From contig JAIKZQ010000006.1 in assembly GCA_024682075.1 (NCBI GenBank), positions 62,001 to 126,000 on the forward strand: a stretch of DNA of 64,000 nt, written 5' to 3'. A model generated the notes under the pieces. It ran no database searches, was not told the DNA's origin, and saw only the letters and a list, made by a program, of their open reading frames with translations. Shown here piece after piece: positions 33,814 to 42,939 of the stretch (its first letter is position 1; every line of letters begins with the position of its first letter). The stretch is from Lachnospiraceae bacterium. Its GTDB lineage: Bacteria; Bacillota; Clostridia; Lachnospirales; Lachnospiraceae. Made by a program: the position numbers and the translations under genes.

Positions 33814-33841
33814 CTATATGGACATGCGGGATGCATGTTCT

Positions 33842-36088
33842 ATGGATCGGAGCAAAGATTTGGAGAACAATGCCAAATATGCTGATGTGATAATAGATGT
33901 CAGCATCGATAAACTGGACAGACCCTTCAGTTACCGGATACCGGAAAGGCTATCCGGTATTATTTGCGTAGGGAGCAGGGTCAGGATCCCTTTTGGCGGT
34001 GGCAATGTTGAAAAGAAGGGCTATGTTACGGCCATAAGGGACAGCGTTGAGCTTGATGACAGCAGGATCAAGGACATTACCGGAATCATCGAGGAAAGCG
34101 TCAGCGCCCAGGACATGAGCTTTGAGATAGCGGCATATATAAAGAACATGTATGGAGGCACGCTTTCTCAGGCACTGAAGGTCGTTATCCCGGCAAAGGC
34201 CAAGGCAAAGCCCATTGAATTAAAGACACTTGTCCGAAAAATGGACAAAGAGCAGCTGATATCCCTGGCAGGTGAAGCAGCCAGAAAAAAACAGCATGCA
34301 AAGGAAAAACTGTACCTTGCGCTTATTGATAACGAGAGAATACCGAGCAGCTGGATAACATCCAAGCTCGGCATCAGTTCCCAAACTGTCGCTTCGGTAG
34401 TTAAAAGCGGTGCGGCATTTCTGGAGATCTCTTCGGAATACAGAAAGCCCGCAATAAGCGATATCTGCAACACGCAGGTGGCTTTAAATGATGGCCAGGA
34501 AAAGATCGTAAATTCCGTAAGCAGCGACATGGAAGAGGGTCTTAGCAGGCAGTATCTTATCCATGGAGTCACCGGAAGCGGCAAGACCGAGGTTTACCTA
34601 AGACTGGCCGAAAAAGCTGTCATGATGGGAAAGCAGGTCATTTTCCTGATACCTGAGATTGCCCTTACTTATCAGACTCTGGCCAGATTTTACGGGAAAT
34701 TCGGTGACAGGGTCAGCGTGCTGAATTCATCAATGTCTCCCGGCGAAAGATTTGACCAGTGTGAAAGAGCCAAAAACGGGGACATAGATATCATAATCGG
34801 ACCCAGATCGGCCCTGTTCACTCCTTTTCCGAATGTCGGTCTTATCATTATGGATGAGGAGCATGAATCCAGTTATAAATCCGAAAGCACGCCTAAATAT
34901 CACGCAAGGGAAGTGGCTGCAAGGATATGTGAGATGACAGGTGCCTCTTTTGTCATGGGTTCCGCCACACCATCACTTGAAAGTTATACGGCTGCCACCT
35001 CCGGCAAGGTTACTCTTTTTGAATTAACTGAAAGAGCCGGCGGCGGGGAACTTGCAAGCACGGAGATCATAGATCTCAGAAAAGAACTGTCCTCAGGCAA
35101 TCGTTCCATGTTTTCAAGACGCCTGAAGGCTCTTATGGATGACCGTATGGCAAAGGGCGAGCAGATAATGCTCTTTTTGAACAGGAGAGGCTTCTCGGGG
35201 CAGATATCCTGCAGGGAATGCGGAAAGGTCATCATGTGTCCGCATTGTGAGGTTCCGATGTCGCTTCATAAGGGCTCGGTGCTCATCTGTCATTACTGCG
35301 GTGAAACGCGCGAAAAGCCGGCTGTATGTCCTTCGTGCGGTTCCAAATATCTTGCCGCCATAAAAGCAGGCACAGAGCAGGTTGAAGAGAGCGTAAGAAA
35401 GCTGTATCCGGAAGCGGGCATTCTCAGGATGGATAAGGACACCACGAAGGAAAAAGGAGCATACGACAGGATTCTGTCTTCTTTTTCAAACGGTGAGGCG
35501 CAGATACTCATAGGAACGCAGATGATAGTAAAGGGACACGATTTCCCCAATGTTACTTTAGTGGGGATACTGGTCGCGGACCTTTCTCTGGGAGTCCCCG
35601 ATTACAGGGCAGCGGAAAGAACCTTTCAGCTTCTTGCACAGGCAGCCGGAAGAGCCGGAAGGGGCGAGAAACCCGGAAATGCGGTGATACAGACGTATCA
35701 GCCTGATTCATATGCGATAAAGTGTGCCGCCGAGCAGGATTATGTGAAGTTTTACGAAGAGGAGATGGCTTACAGGGAAACTGCCGGTTATCCCCCTGCA
35801 CTGCATCTTCTGGCCATTCAGTTCTTCGGACTTGATGATAAGAAAACCTCCGAACTTGCTAGAGGCCTTGCTGATGTGATAAAGTCAAATGGCGCAAAAA
35901 AAGTACTTGGTCCGGCACCCGCAAACATAGCCAAGGTCAAGGACTATTACAGGCATGTCATATACATAAAGGATACGGATGAGGATGCTCTTGCAAAGAT
36001 ACGTTCATTTTCCGAGGAATATCTCGACGATAAGGACATGAACGGCATGTTTGTACAGTTTGATCTTGATCCGGTGAACCAGATATAG
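33842..36088 (+). CDS. priA: Primosomal helicase PriA
   Basis: About 748 residues. N-terminal 3'-DNA-binding domain (ADVIIDVSIDKLDRPFSYRIP), Walker A (HGVTGSGKTEVYLRL), DEEH box (IIMDEEHESSYKSE), the eight-cysteine zinc insertion (CRECGKVIMCPHC...CHYCGE...CPSCG) and motifs V-VI (GTQMIVKGHDFPNV, LLAQAAGRAGRG). It restarts stalled replication forks. The frame is open back to 33776, but a promoter sits at 33785-33813; ATG 33842 is used here, and the TTG at 33860 with CGGAG 7 nt upstream is an equally good start. First gene of a dense housekeeping run. Confidence 0.93.
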   Translation: MDRSKDLENNAKYADVIIDVSIDKLDRPFSYRIPERLSGIICVGSRVRIPFGGGNVEKKGYVTAIRDSVELDDSRIKDITGIIEESVSAQDMSFEIAAYIKNMYGGTLSQALKVVIPAKAKAKPIELKTLVRKMDKEQLISLAGEAARKKQHAKEKLYLALIDNERIPSSWITSKLGISSQTVASVVKSGAAFLEISSEYRKPAISDICNTQVALNDGQEKIVNSVSSDMEEGLSRQYLIHGVTGSGKTEVYLRLAEKAVMMGKQVIFLIPEIALTYQTLARFYGKFGDRVSVLNSSMSPGERFDQCERAKNGDIDIIIGPRSALFTPFPNVGLIIMDEEHESSYKSESTPKYHAREVAARICEMTGASFVMGSATPSLESYTAATSGKVTLFELTERAGGGELASTEIIDLRKELSSGNRSMFSRRLKALMDDRMAKGEQIMLFLNRRGFSGQISCRECGKVIMCPHCEVPMSLHKGSVLICHYCGETREKPAVCPSCGSKYLAAIKAGTEQVEESVRKLYPEAGILRMDKDTTKEKGAYDRILSSFSNGEAQILIGTQMIVKGHDFPNVTLVGILVADLSLGVPDYRAAERTFQLLAQAAGRAGRGEKPGNAVIQTYQPDSYAIKCAAEQDYVKFYEEEMAYRETAGYPPALHLLAIQFFGLDDKKTSELARGLADVIKSNGAKKVLGPAPANIAKVKDYYRHVIYIKDTDEDALAKIRSFSEEYLDDKDMNGMFVQFDLDPVNQI

Positions 36089-36100
36089 AAAGGAAGAATC

Positions 36101-36601
36101 ATGGCACTCAGAAATATCAGAGAATTCGGAGATCCCGTTCTTAACAAGGTCTGTCTCGAGGTTAAGGAGATGACCGACCGCAATAAGGAACTCATCGACG
36201 ACATGTTCGAGACGATGTATGACGCAAACGGTGTGGGACTTGCTGCTCCCCAGGTAGGCGTTCTTAAAAGGATCGTGGTTATCGATACTACGGGAGAGGA
36301 CCCCATCGTTCTGATCAATCCCCGTATAACCGAGTCTGACGGAGAACAGACCGGATATGAAGGATGCCTGAGCCTTCCAGGCAAGACCGGCATCGTGACC
36401 AGACCCGACCATGTAAAATGCGAGGCTCTTGACAGGGACATGAATCCCATTGAGATAGAGGGAGAAGGGCTTCTTGCCAGAGCCATTTGCCATGAACTCG
36501 AGCATCTTGACGGACATCTTTACACGGAGAGACTTGAGGGAGAACTGATGGATACCGAATCTCTTTCGGATGATGAAGAAGATGACGAAGAAGAGGAATG
36601 A
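36101..36601 (+). CDS. def: Peptide deformylase
   Basis: 166 residues with the three deformylase motifs: GVGLAAPQVG (~45), EGCLSLPG (~86, metal Cys) and CHELEHLDG (~130, HExxH metal site and catalytic Glu). It removes the formyl group from new proteins. It lies 12 nt after priA with GGAAG before the ATG, and just before fmt, the usual partner. The C-terminus has an unusually acidic run of about 12 residues (DDEEDDEEEE). Confidence 0.96.
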   Translation: MALRNIREFGDPVLNKVCLEVKEMTDRNKELIDDMFETMYDANGVGLAAPQVGVLKRIVVIDTTGEDPIVLINPRITESDGEQTGYEGCLSLPGKTGIVTRPDHVKCEALDRDMNPIEIEGEGLLARAICHELEHLDGHLYTERLEGELMDTESLSDDEEDDEEEE

Positions 36602-36607
36602 TAGGTA

Positions 36608-37531
36608 ATGAAGATCCTGTTTATGGGAACACCGGATTTTGCAGCCGGAAGTCTTAAAAGCCTTATAAATGCCGGTCATGAGATCACCGCAGTCGTGACA
36701 CAGCCGGACAAGCCCAAAGGACGCAGCGGAAAGCCTGTTTTTTCGCCCGTAAAGGAAGTGGCGGTAGCACACGGCATTCCGGTGCTTCAGCCTGAGCGCA
36801 TCAAGCGCCCCGAAGAAACCGCAAGACTGCTTGAGTATCCTTCTGACATATATGTTGTTGCTGCATTCGGACAGATCCTTTCAGGGGAGATCCTGAATCA
36901 GCCCCGCCTGGGATGCATCAATGTTCACGCATCGCTTCTTCCGAAATACCGCGGTGCTTCCCCCATACAGAGGGTGATCCTTGACGGGGAAAAGCAGACA
37001 GGCATCACGATCATGCAGATGGATGAGGGACTTGATACGGGGGATATCCTGTACTCAAAGAGCATTGACATAGCATCCGATGAGACTTTTGAGTCTCTTC
37101 ATGACAAGCTGATGGAGCTCGGAGGAGAGGCACTTACCGAGGCGCTTCCTCTGATAGAGGCAGGCACCGTTACTCCCGTGAAGCAGGATGATTCGATCAG
37201 CTGCTATGCGCCTCTGATCAAAAAGGAAGACGGTCTCATTGACTGGAAAAAGAGTTCCGGAGCCATTTATTCGCAGATCAGGGCATTTAATCCCTGGCCG
37301 GGGGCATTTACGCATCTTGACGGCAGGATCCTGAAGATCTGGGAGGCAGAACCCGCAGACGGAAACGGTGCTCCCGGAGAGATCATCTCGGTCGATAAGA
37401 AGTCTGTTACGGTTGCCTGCTCGGAGGGTGCGATAAGGATCCTGTCATTACAGCCTGAAGGAAAGAAAAGGATGGATACCGCCGCATTTTTGCTTGGTAA
37501 CAGACCGGAGGAAGGCTCTCGCCTGTCATAA
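36608..37531 (+). CDS. fmt: Methionyl-tRNA formyltransferase
   Basis: 307 residues: N-terminal formyltransferase fold (MGTPDFAAGSLKSLI; NVHASLLPKYRGASPIQ with the catalytic Asn-His; MDEGLDTGDIL) and the C-terminal OB-like domain (FNPWPGAFTHLDGRILKIW). It formylates initiator Met-tRNA. It starts 6 nt after def. Compare the short formyltransferase at 61185, which lacks the second domain. Confidence 0.96.
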   Translation: MKILFMGTPDFAAGSLKSLINAGHEITAVVTQPDKPKGRSGKPVFSPVKEVAVAHGIPVLQPERIKRPEETARLLEYPSDIYVVAAFGQILSGEILNQPRLGCINVHASLLPKYRGASPIQRVILDGEKQTGITIMQMDEGLDTGDILYSKSIDIASDETFESLHDKLMELGGEALTEALPLIEAGTVTPVKQDDSISCYAPLIKKEDGLIDWKKSSGAIYSQIRAFNPWPGAFTHLDGRILKIWEAEPADGNGAPGEIISVDKKSVTVACSEGAIRILSLQPEGKKRMDTAAFLLGNRPEEGSRLS

Positions 37532-37534
37532 GCC

Positions 37535-38863
37535 ATGGAAAATATCAGGGGCATTGCTTTGGATGCACTGATGGAAGCAGAAGATAATTCTTTTCCGTCG
37601 AGTAGTATCATAACAAGTGTTTTAAATAAATACGATTATCTGGAACAGCGTGATAAAGCGTTTATCAAGCTCCTTTTTGAAGGGACTGTTGAGCGCCGTA
37701 TTACGCTGGATTTTATTTTGGACAAAAGATCATCCGTAAAGACTGCGAAGATGAAGCCCGTCATACGTAATATCCTGAGGATGGGACTCTATCAGCTTCT
37801 GTTCACAGACTCACCTGCATATGCCGTATGCAAGGAATCGGTTAATCTTGCAGGGAAAAGAGGCTTCAAGGGACTCGGGGGATTTGTAAACGGTGTGCTT
37901 CGAAATGTCTCCAGAGAGATCGAAAAGCTGGATTTGACACAGAATGAAAGATATCTTGCATTTTTACCTGATAAAGATCAGGTGGATGCAAGAAAATATT
38001 TAAGTTTGAAGTACTCGATACCCGAAATAATAATAGATGTTTTCTTAAAAGACAGAGGTGACAGAACGGAAAGCATTCTTGATTCGATGATGAAAACCAG
38101 GGATGTTTCGATGAGATTCAGGTCGGATCTGTCTGATGAAGAGCGTCAAAAAGCTGTCCGGGACATTAAAAATACAGGCGTTACTTTGAGACAAAATACA
38201 GATGTTCCCTTTGTATATCAGGCAAATAACACCGGTGATATCAGAAAACTCCCGGGGTTTGATGAGGGGCTGTTCAATGTCCAGGACGTTTCTTCATGCA
38301 AGGCCGTTCTGGCCCTCGGAATACGTAAGGGAGACAGAGTTCTGGATTGTTGCGCCGCTCCCGGCGGAAAGACCGTGCTGGCCTCCGAACTTGCCGGACC
38401 TGAAGGCATTGTCGTGTCATGTGATGTATCCGAAGCCAAGACGGAACTGATCATGGAAAATGTTGAGAGGCTTAACTGCAGCAACGTAAAAGTCATTGTC
38501 AGGGATGCTGCAGTGACCGATGCGGACGATAAGGAAAAATATGACCGTGTGATACTGGATGTTCCGTGCAGCGGACTCGGAATCCTCGGAAAGAAAAGAG
38601 ATATCAAATATAACCTTACGGAAGAGAGCCTTGAATCGTTGCCCCTTCTTCAGCGCAGGATCATAGACGGATGCATTCCGTATGTCAAAAAGGGTGGAAG
38701 GCTTGTGTATTCCACCTGTACCATAAGGCATGCCGAAAATGAAGAACAGGTGTTATATATAACTGATAATCACGACATGAAGGTGGTGGACGGTCCGGTA
38801 CAGCTTCTCCCGGATGATGCCGAGCAGGATGGATTCTTCTACTGCATTCTTGAAAAGAAATGA
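37535..38863 (+). CDS. rsmB: 16S rRNA (cytosine-967-C5)-methyltransferase
   Basis: 442 residues. An N-terminal NusB-like RNA-binding domain (~1-140, RDKAFIKLLFEGTVERR) is followed by an SAM methyltransferase domain with VLDCCAAPGGKTVLASEL, and the two catalytic cysteines in DVPCSGLG and YSTCTI. It methylates C967 of 16S rRNA. It starts 3 nt after fmt, and its stop overlaps the rlmN ATG. The conserved order fmt-rsmB-rlmN supports the call. Confidence 0.94.
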   Translation: MENIRGIALDALMEAEDNSFPSSSIITSVLNKYDYLEQRDKAFIKLLFEGTVERRITLDFILDKRSSVKTAKMKPVIRNILRMGLYQLLFTDSPAYAVCKESVNLAGKRGFKGLGGFVNGVLRNVSREIEKLDLTQNERYLAFLPDKDQVDARKYLSLKYSIPEIIIDVFLKDRGDRTESILDSMMKTRDVSMRFRSDLSDEERQKAVRDIKNTGVTLRQNTDVPFVYQANNTGDIRKLPGFDEGLFNVQDVSSCKAVLALGIRKGDRVLDCCAAPGGKTVLASELAGPEGIVVSCDVSEAKTELIMENVERLNCSNVKVIVRDAAVTDADDKEKYDRVILDVPCSGLGILGKKRDIKYNLTEESLESLPLLQRRIIDGCIPYVKKGGRLVYSTCTIRHAENEEQVLYITDNHDMKVVDGPVQLLPDDAEQDGFFYCILEKK

Positions 38864-39885
38864 AAGACATTAAATCACTTACAATTGAAGAACTGAGATC
38901 CGAACTTTCGGGTATGGGAGAGAAGCCTTTCAGGGCTGCCCAGATTTATAAATGGCTTCATGTGAAGCTGGTAAGTTCCTTTGATGAGATGACCGATCTG
39001 TCGATCTCTTTAAGAGATAAGCTTTCCCGCGAATATTCAATAACGAATGTTAGGCAATTGGATGTCCAGATATCCGCCGAAGACGGGACCAGAAAGTATC
39101 TGTTCGAACTCGGGGATGGCAATACGGTCGAAAGCGTCCTTATGAGATATCATCACGGGAACTCCGTCTGCATATCTTCACAGGTCGGATGCAGGATGGG
39201 ATGCAAGTTCTGTGCATCAACCATAGGCGGATGCATAAGGAGCCTTGAACCGTCAGAGATGCTTGACCAGATTTATAAGATAACACTAGATATTGGCGAG
39301 AGGATATCAAACGTTGTCATTATGGGCATGGGTGAGCCCATGGATAATCTTGACAATGTTATTAAATTCCTGAACATGATATCCGATGAAAACGGACTTA
39401 ACATCAGCCAGAGAAATCTTACCGTATCAACCTGCGGACTTGTTCCCGGAATAAGAAGGCTTGCTGATCTTCATTTAAGCATAACACTTGCTATTTCTCT
39501 TCACGCGGGAACGGATGAAAAGAGAAAAAAGCTCATGCTGATAGCGGAAAAGTATTCGCTGGATGAGCTCATGGATGCCTGCTTATATTATTACGGAGAA
39601 ACCGGAAGAAGACTTACTTTTGAATACAGTCTGATCTCGGGAGTAAATGACACACCTCAGGATGCTGATGAGATAGCTTCACTCGCCCTGAAGGCACATG
39701 CTCATGTTAACCTGATCCCTGTGAATCCCGTTACCGAAACCGGGTTCATGCCGACATCGGGAAAGGGCACAGCATCTTTTAAAGAAGCACTCGAAAAAAG
39801 AGGAGTAAATGCGACCGTAAGGCGTGAGATGGGACGTGACATTGACGGCGCATGCGGACAGCTCAGAAAACGGCATCTTAATTAA
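38860..39885 (+). CDS. rlmN: Dual-specificity RNA (adenine-C2) methyltransferase RlmN
   Basis: 341 residues. Radical SAM cysteines C111, C115 and C118 (GCRMGCKFC); the resolving/methyl-carrying Cys332 near the C-terminus (DIDGACGQL); MGMGEPMDNLDNV and SLHAGTDEKR are typical. It methylates A2503 of 23S rRNA and A37 of some tRNAs. ATGA overlap with rsmB shows coupling. About 100 nt follow to the next gene, with a probable promoter and no clear terminator. Confidence 0.96.
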   Translation: MKDIKSLTIEELRSELSGMGEKPFRAAQIYKWLHVKLVSSFDEMTDLSISLRDKLSREYSITNVRQLDVQISAEDGTRKYLFELGDGNTVESVLMRYHHGNSVCISSQVGCRMGCKFCASTIGGCIRSLEPSEMLDQIYKITLDIGERISNVVIMGMGEPMDNLDNVIKFLNMISDENGLNISQRNLTVSTCGLVPGIRRLADLHLSITLAISLHAGTDEKRKKLMLIAEKYSLDELMDACLYYYGETGRRLTFEYSLISGVNDTPQDADEIASLALKAHAHVNLIPVNPVTETGFMPTSGKGTASFKEALEKRGVNATVRREMGRDIDGACGQLRKRHLN

Positions 39886-39928
39886 TTTCGGGATCACTTT
39901 TTTCTCGGACCGTACCTCTTTTCTTTAA

Positions 39929-39958
39929 TTGATTTATATATGGATTAATGATAAAATC
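39929..39958 (+). promoter_or_regulatory. Probable promoter of prpC-prkC-rsgA
   Basis: TTGATT (39929-39934), 18-bp spacer, TAAAAT (39953-39958), about 24 nt before the expected GTG start region of prpC. Confidence 0.45.
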
Positions 39959-39987
39959 ATCCCGCTATGGCTGTTGAGGATAAATAA

Positions 39988-40722
39988 GTGCTAAAAGTGT
40001 TTTCCTGTTCCGATAAGGGACGTGCCAGAAAAAATAATCAGGATTGTGTGTACACTTCAGATGCTCCCACAGGAGATCTTCTGAACGTGTTCATAGTTGC
40101 TGACGGCATGGGTGGACTTGCTGCAGGTGAGATGGCTTCACGTACGGCTGTCAATACCATGCTCGATTGCATCAGATCATCATGTGAGAGAAACCCTGCA
40201 GTTTCTCTTAAGAAAGCCGTACGCGCAGCTAACAAGGCGGTTTATGCCAGATCCCTGGAGGATGTTTCGAGAGAGGGAATGGGGACCACCGTTGTTGCCT
40301 GCACTTTTATTGAGAATGTCTGTCAGATCGTAAATGTCGGAGACAGCAGGATGTATGTAATTTCTCCGCGCAGCATCAGACAGATAACCGTTGATCATTC
40401 CCTGGTAGAGGAGATGATCAGAAGGGGTGGTCTTACCAGAGACAGGGCAAGATCCCATCCCGACAAGAATGTCATCACCCGTGCCGTAGGTGTCAAGCCG
40501 GATGTGGATGCGGATGTGTTCACACAGGTTCTTGAGAGCGGTGATACAGTATTGCTCTGCACCGACGGTCTTACCAATATGGTCACGGATGAAAGGATCA
40601 AGCAGATCGTTGACGGCTCCAGTGACATTGCCTCCGCTGCTGAAAAACTTATTAATGAAGCCAACGAAAACGGCGGACTCGACAATATCTCCGTCGTGCT
40701 CATCAGATATGAGGAAGATTGA
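39988..40722 (+). CDS. prpC: PP2C-type Ser/Thr protein phosphatase
   Basis: 244 residues. PP2C metal motifs: SDKGRARKNNQDC at the N-terminus, VADGMGGLAAGEMAS (~35), GDSRMYV (~118), LLCTDGLTNMV (~190) and GGLDNISVVLI (~230). It reverses phosphorylation by the kinase encoded next. Start is a GTG at 39988 after GAGGAT. It is separated by 3 nt from prkC; the pair plus rsgA is a standard firmicute signalling unit acting on cell-wall growth and germination. Confidence 0.95.
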   Translation: MLKVFSCSDKGRARKNNQDCVYTSDAPTGDLLNVFIVADGMGGLAAGEMASRTAVNTMLDCIRSSCERNPAVSLKKAVRAANKAVYARSLEDVSREGMGTTVVACTFIENVCQIVNVGDSRMYVISPRSIRQITVDHSLVEEMIRRGGLTRDRARSHPDKNVITRAVGVKPDVDADVFTQVLESGDTVLLCTDGLTNMVTDERIKQIVDGSSDIASAAEKLINEANENGGLDNISVVLIRYEED

Positions 40723-40725
40723 TCT

Positions 40726-42939
40726 ATGGTCAAGATTGGTATGACAATTGCAGACCGCTATGAGATCCTGGAAAAAATAGGAACCGGCGGAATGGCCGAT
40801 GTATATAAAGCGGTAGATAATAAGCTTTCCAGAAACGTTGCCGTAAAGGTCCTGAAGCAGGAGTTTTCGGAGAACGAGAATTTCGTGTCCAAATTCCGTG
40901 TCGAAGCCCAGGCAGCTGCAGGCCTCATGCATCCCAATGTCGTTAACGTCTATGATGTAGGCGAAGAAGGCGGCATCTATTACATCGTGATGGAGCTTGT
41001 TGAGGGCATCACCCTCAAGAAGTATATCGAGAAGAAGGCACGTCTTTCTTTTGAAGAAGCCGTAAGCATTGCCATCCAGGTGGGAATGGGTATCGAGGCT
41101 GCTCACGAAAAGCATATCATTCACAGGGACATCAAGCCCCAGAACATCATCATATCGCTTGCAGGCAAGGTCAAAGTTACTGATTTCGGTATCGCAAAGG
41201 CTGCGACCAGCAATACCATCACTTCGAATGTCATGGGATCCGTGCATTATACTTCGCCCGAGCAGGCAAGAGGCGGATATTCCGATGAAAAGAGTGATAT
41301 TTATTCGCTCGGCATAACAATGTTCGAGATGCTTACCGGAAGAGTTCCTTTTAACGGTGAGACTACGGTTGCCATTGCCATCAAGCATATCCAGGAGTCA
41401 ATGCCCTCACCCAGGGACTATGTTCCCGAGATTCCCAATTCTCTTGAGGACATCGTGCTTAAATGCTGTGAGAAATCTCCCGACAGAAGATACCAGAACA
41501 TGCAGGAACTGGTCGAGGATCTCAAGCAGTGCCTCATGACTCCCGAAGCTGACTTTGTTGTCAGGAGAGGCGTGGAGAACGACGGTACCAGGGCTGTGAC
41601 TGCTGAGGAAATGGATGAGATCCGCAAGCAGACAGGCGGCAATTACATAGATCCCGACTATCCCGATGATTACGGATACGGAGAGGGAGAGGATTATCCT
41701 GACGACGGATATGATGAGGGAGAAGATTATCCCGATGACGGCGGATATGATCCCGATTATGATCATCCCGAATACGGTGATCATATGAGACTTGCCCGTA
41801 ATGAAAAGAAGGGCAGAAGGTCTTCAGACTACGACGGACCCTCCAGCATGGAGAAGGTTACTACGGTCCTTTCGATCCTTGCGGGAATCATAATAGTCTT
41901 CATTATTATTTTCCTTGCAATTAAGATAATCGGGAAACGCATGCAAAGCACCGATACTCCCGATACTCCCAGCACTATCGTGATCGATGACACGACTCAT
42001 ACTACATCCGAGGTTGTGGAGGTGACAATGCCCACGGTCGTGGGATCGGATCTTGAAAACGCAAGAGAAGCCCTCTTGCTCCTTGGACTTAATCCGTTGG
42101 TTGATTTCCAGGAATCCGAGACCATTCCTTCGGGAACGGTCATGAGCTGTGACATTGAACCCGGAACAAAGGTGATATCCGGAACGAATGTCAATCTTCT
42201 TGTCAGCTCCGGAACCGATTCCGTGGAGATGCCCGATGTCGTGGACAAGCCTGTATCGGAAGCAACCAGCATGCTCATTTTGAAAGGCTTCATAGTCAAC
42301 ACGGTCGAGGCCAATTCCGACGAGGTGCCGGCCGGATATGTCATTTCACAGAATCCCGAAGCCGGAGTCATGGCTGCAAACGGTGTTTCCGTCACAATAA
42401 CCGTCAGCGTCGGAGCAACCGACATAAAGGTTGTGGTTCCCGGGATTGTCGGAATGGATGAAACCGATGCTACCATCACCTGCATAGAAAATCAGCTTTC
42501 GATCGGACACATCACATATGTCACATCCGATCAGTATGAAGCCGGAGTTGTAGTTTCCCAGTCGCTTGCCGAGAACTCCTCTGTAGGAGTAGGAACGGTG
42601 ATCGATTTCGAAGTAAGTTCCGGACCTGTAAAGCACACATATAAGTGTAATCTCAGCGTCTCGGCACCTTCCGCTTCCGAGGCACCCGATTACATAGGCG
42701 GAACCGAAGTCAGGATGAGACTGGTAGGATCGGACGGAAAAGTCCTCCTTGATCAGACGACCAGAGAATTTCCTTACACGGCGAATTTTTACGGAATAGG
42801 ATGTCCTTCCGGTGTCCTGACCATCACATATACGGTCATCGGGGAGCCGGTGATCGATGAAAACGGCAATTCGACTCCGGGAACACCTATTGAGAGATCC
42901 TTTACAAGAGAGATCATTTTTACACAGGAAGACGATTGA
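40726..42939 (+). CDS. prkC: PASTA-domain Ser/Thr protein kinase
   Basis: 737 residues. Kinase domain 1-~270 with IGTGGMADVYKA (P-loop), VAVKVLK (Lys), HRDIKPQNII and DFGIAKA. Then an unusual ~50-residue acidic linker (310-360) with repeated DYPDD/GEDYPDD units, a membrane helix (~379-402), three PASTA repeats from ~425 (PTVVGSDLENAREALLLLGL, PDVVDKPVSEATSML, PGIVGMDETDATITC) and a C-terminal beta-rich extension of ~90 residues without a PASTA pattern. PASTA domains bind cell-wall fragments outside the cell. The stop overlaps the rsgA ATG (TGATG). Confidence 0.95.
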   Translation: MVKIGMTIADRYEILEKIGTGGMADVYKAVDNKLSRNVAVKVLKQEFSENENFVSKFRVEAQAAAGLMHPNVVNVYDVGEEGGIYYIVMELVEGITLKKYIEKKARLSFEEAVSIAIQVGMGIEAAHEKHIIHRDIKPQNIIISLAGKVKVTDFGIAKAATSNTITSNVMGSVHYTSPEQARGGYSDEKSDIYSLGITMFEMLTGRVPFNGETTVAIAIKHIQESMPSPRDYVPEIPNSLEDIVLKCCEKSPDRRYQNMQELVEDLKQCLMTPEADFVVRRGVENDGTRAVTAEEMDEIRKQTGGNYIDPDYPDDYGYGEGEDYPDDGYDEGEDYPDDGGYDPDYDHPEYGDHMRLARNEKKGRRSSDYDGPSSMEKVTTVLSILAGIIIVFIIIFLAIKIIGKRMQSTDTPDTPSTIVIDDTTHTTSEVVEVTMPTVVGSDLENAREALLLLGLNPLVDFQESETIPSGTVMSCDIEPGTKVISGTNVNLLVSSGTDSVEMPDVVDKPVSEATSMLILKGFIVNTVEANSDEVPAGYVISQNPEAGVMAANGVSVTITVSVGATDIKVVVPGIVGMDETDATITCIENQLSIGHITYVTSDQYEAGVVVSQSLAENSSVGVGTVIDFEVSSGPVKHTYKCNLSVSAPSASEAPDYIGGTEVRMRLVGSDGKVLLDQTTREFPYTANFYGIGCPSGVLTITYTVIGEPVIDENGNSTPGTPIERSFTREIIFTQEDD

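Noticed and set aside
40180..41388. Minus-strand open frame (402 codons) opposite prpC and prkC
   Set aside because: It spans two well-identified plus-strand genes and shows no family features.
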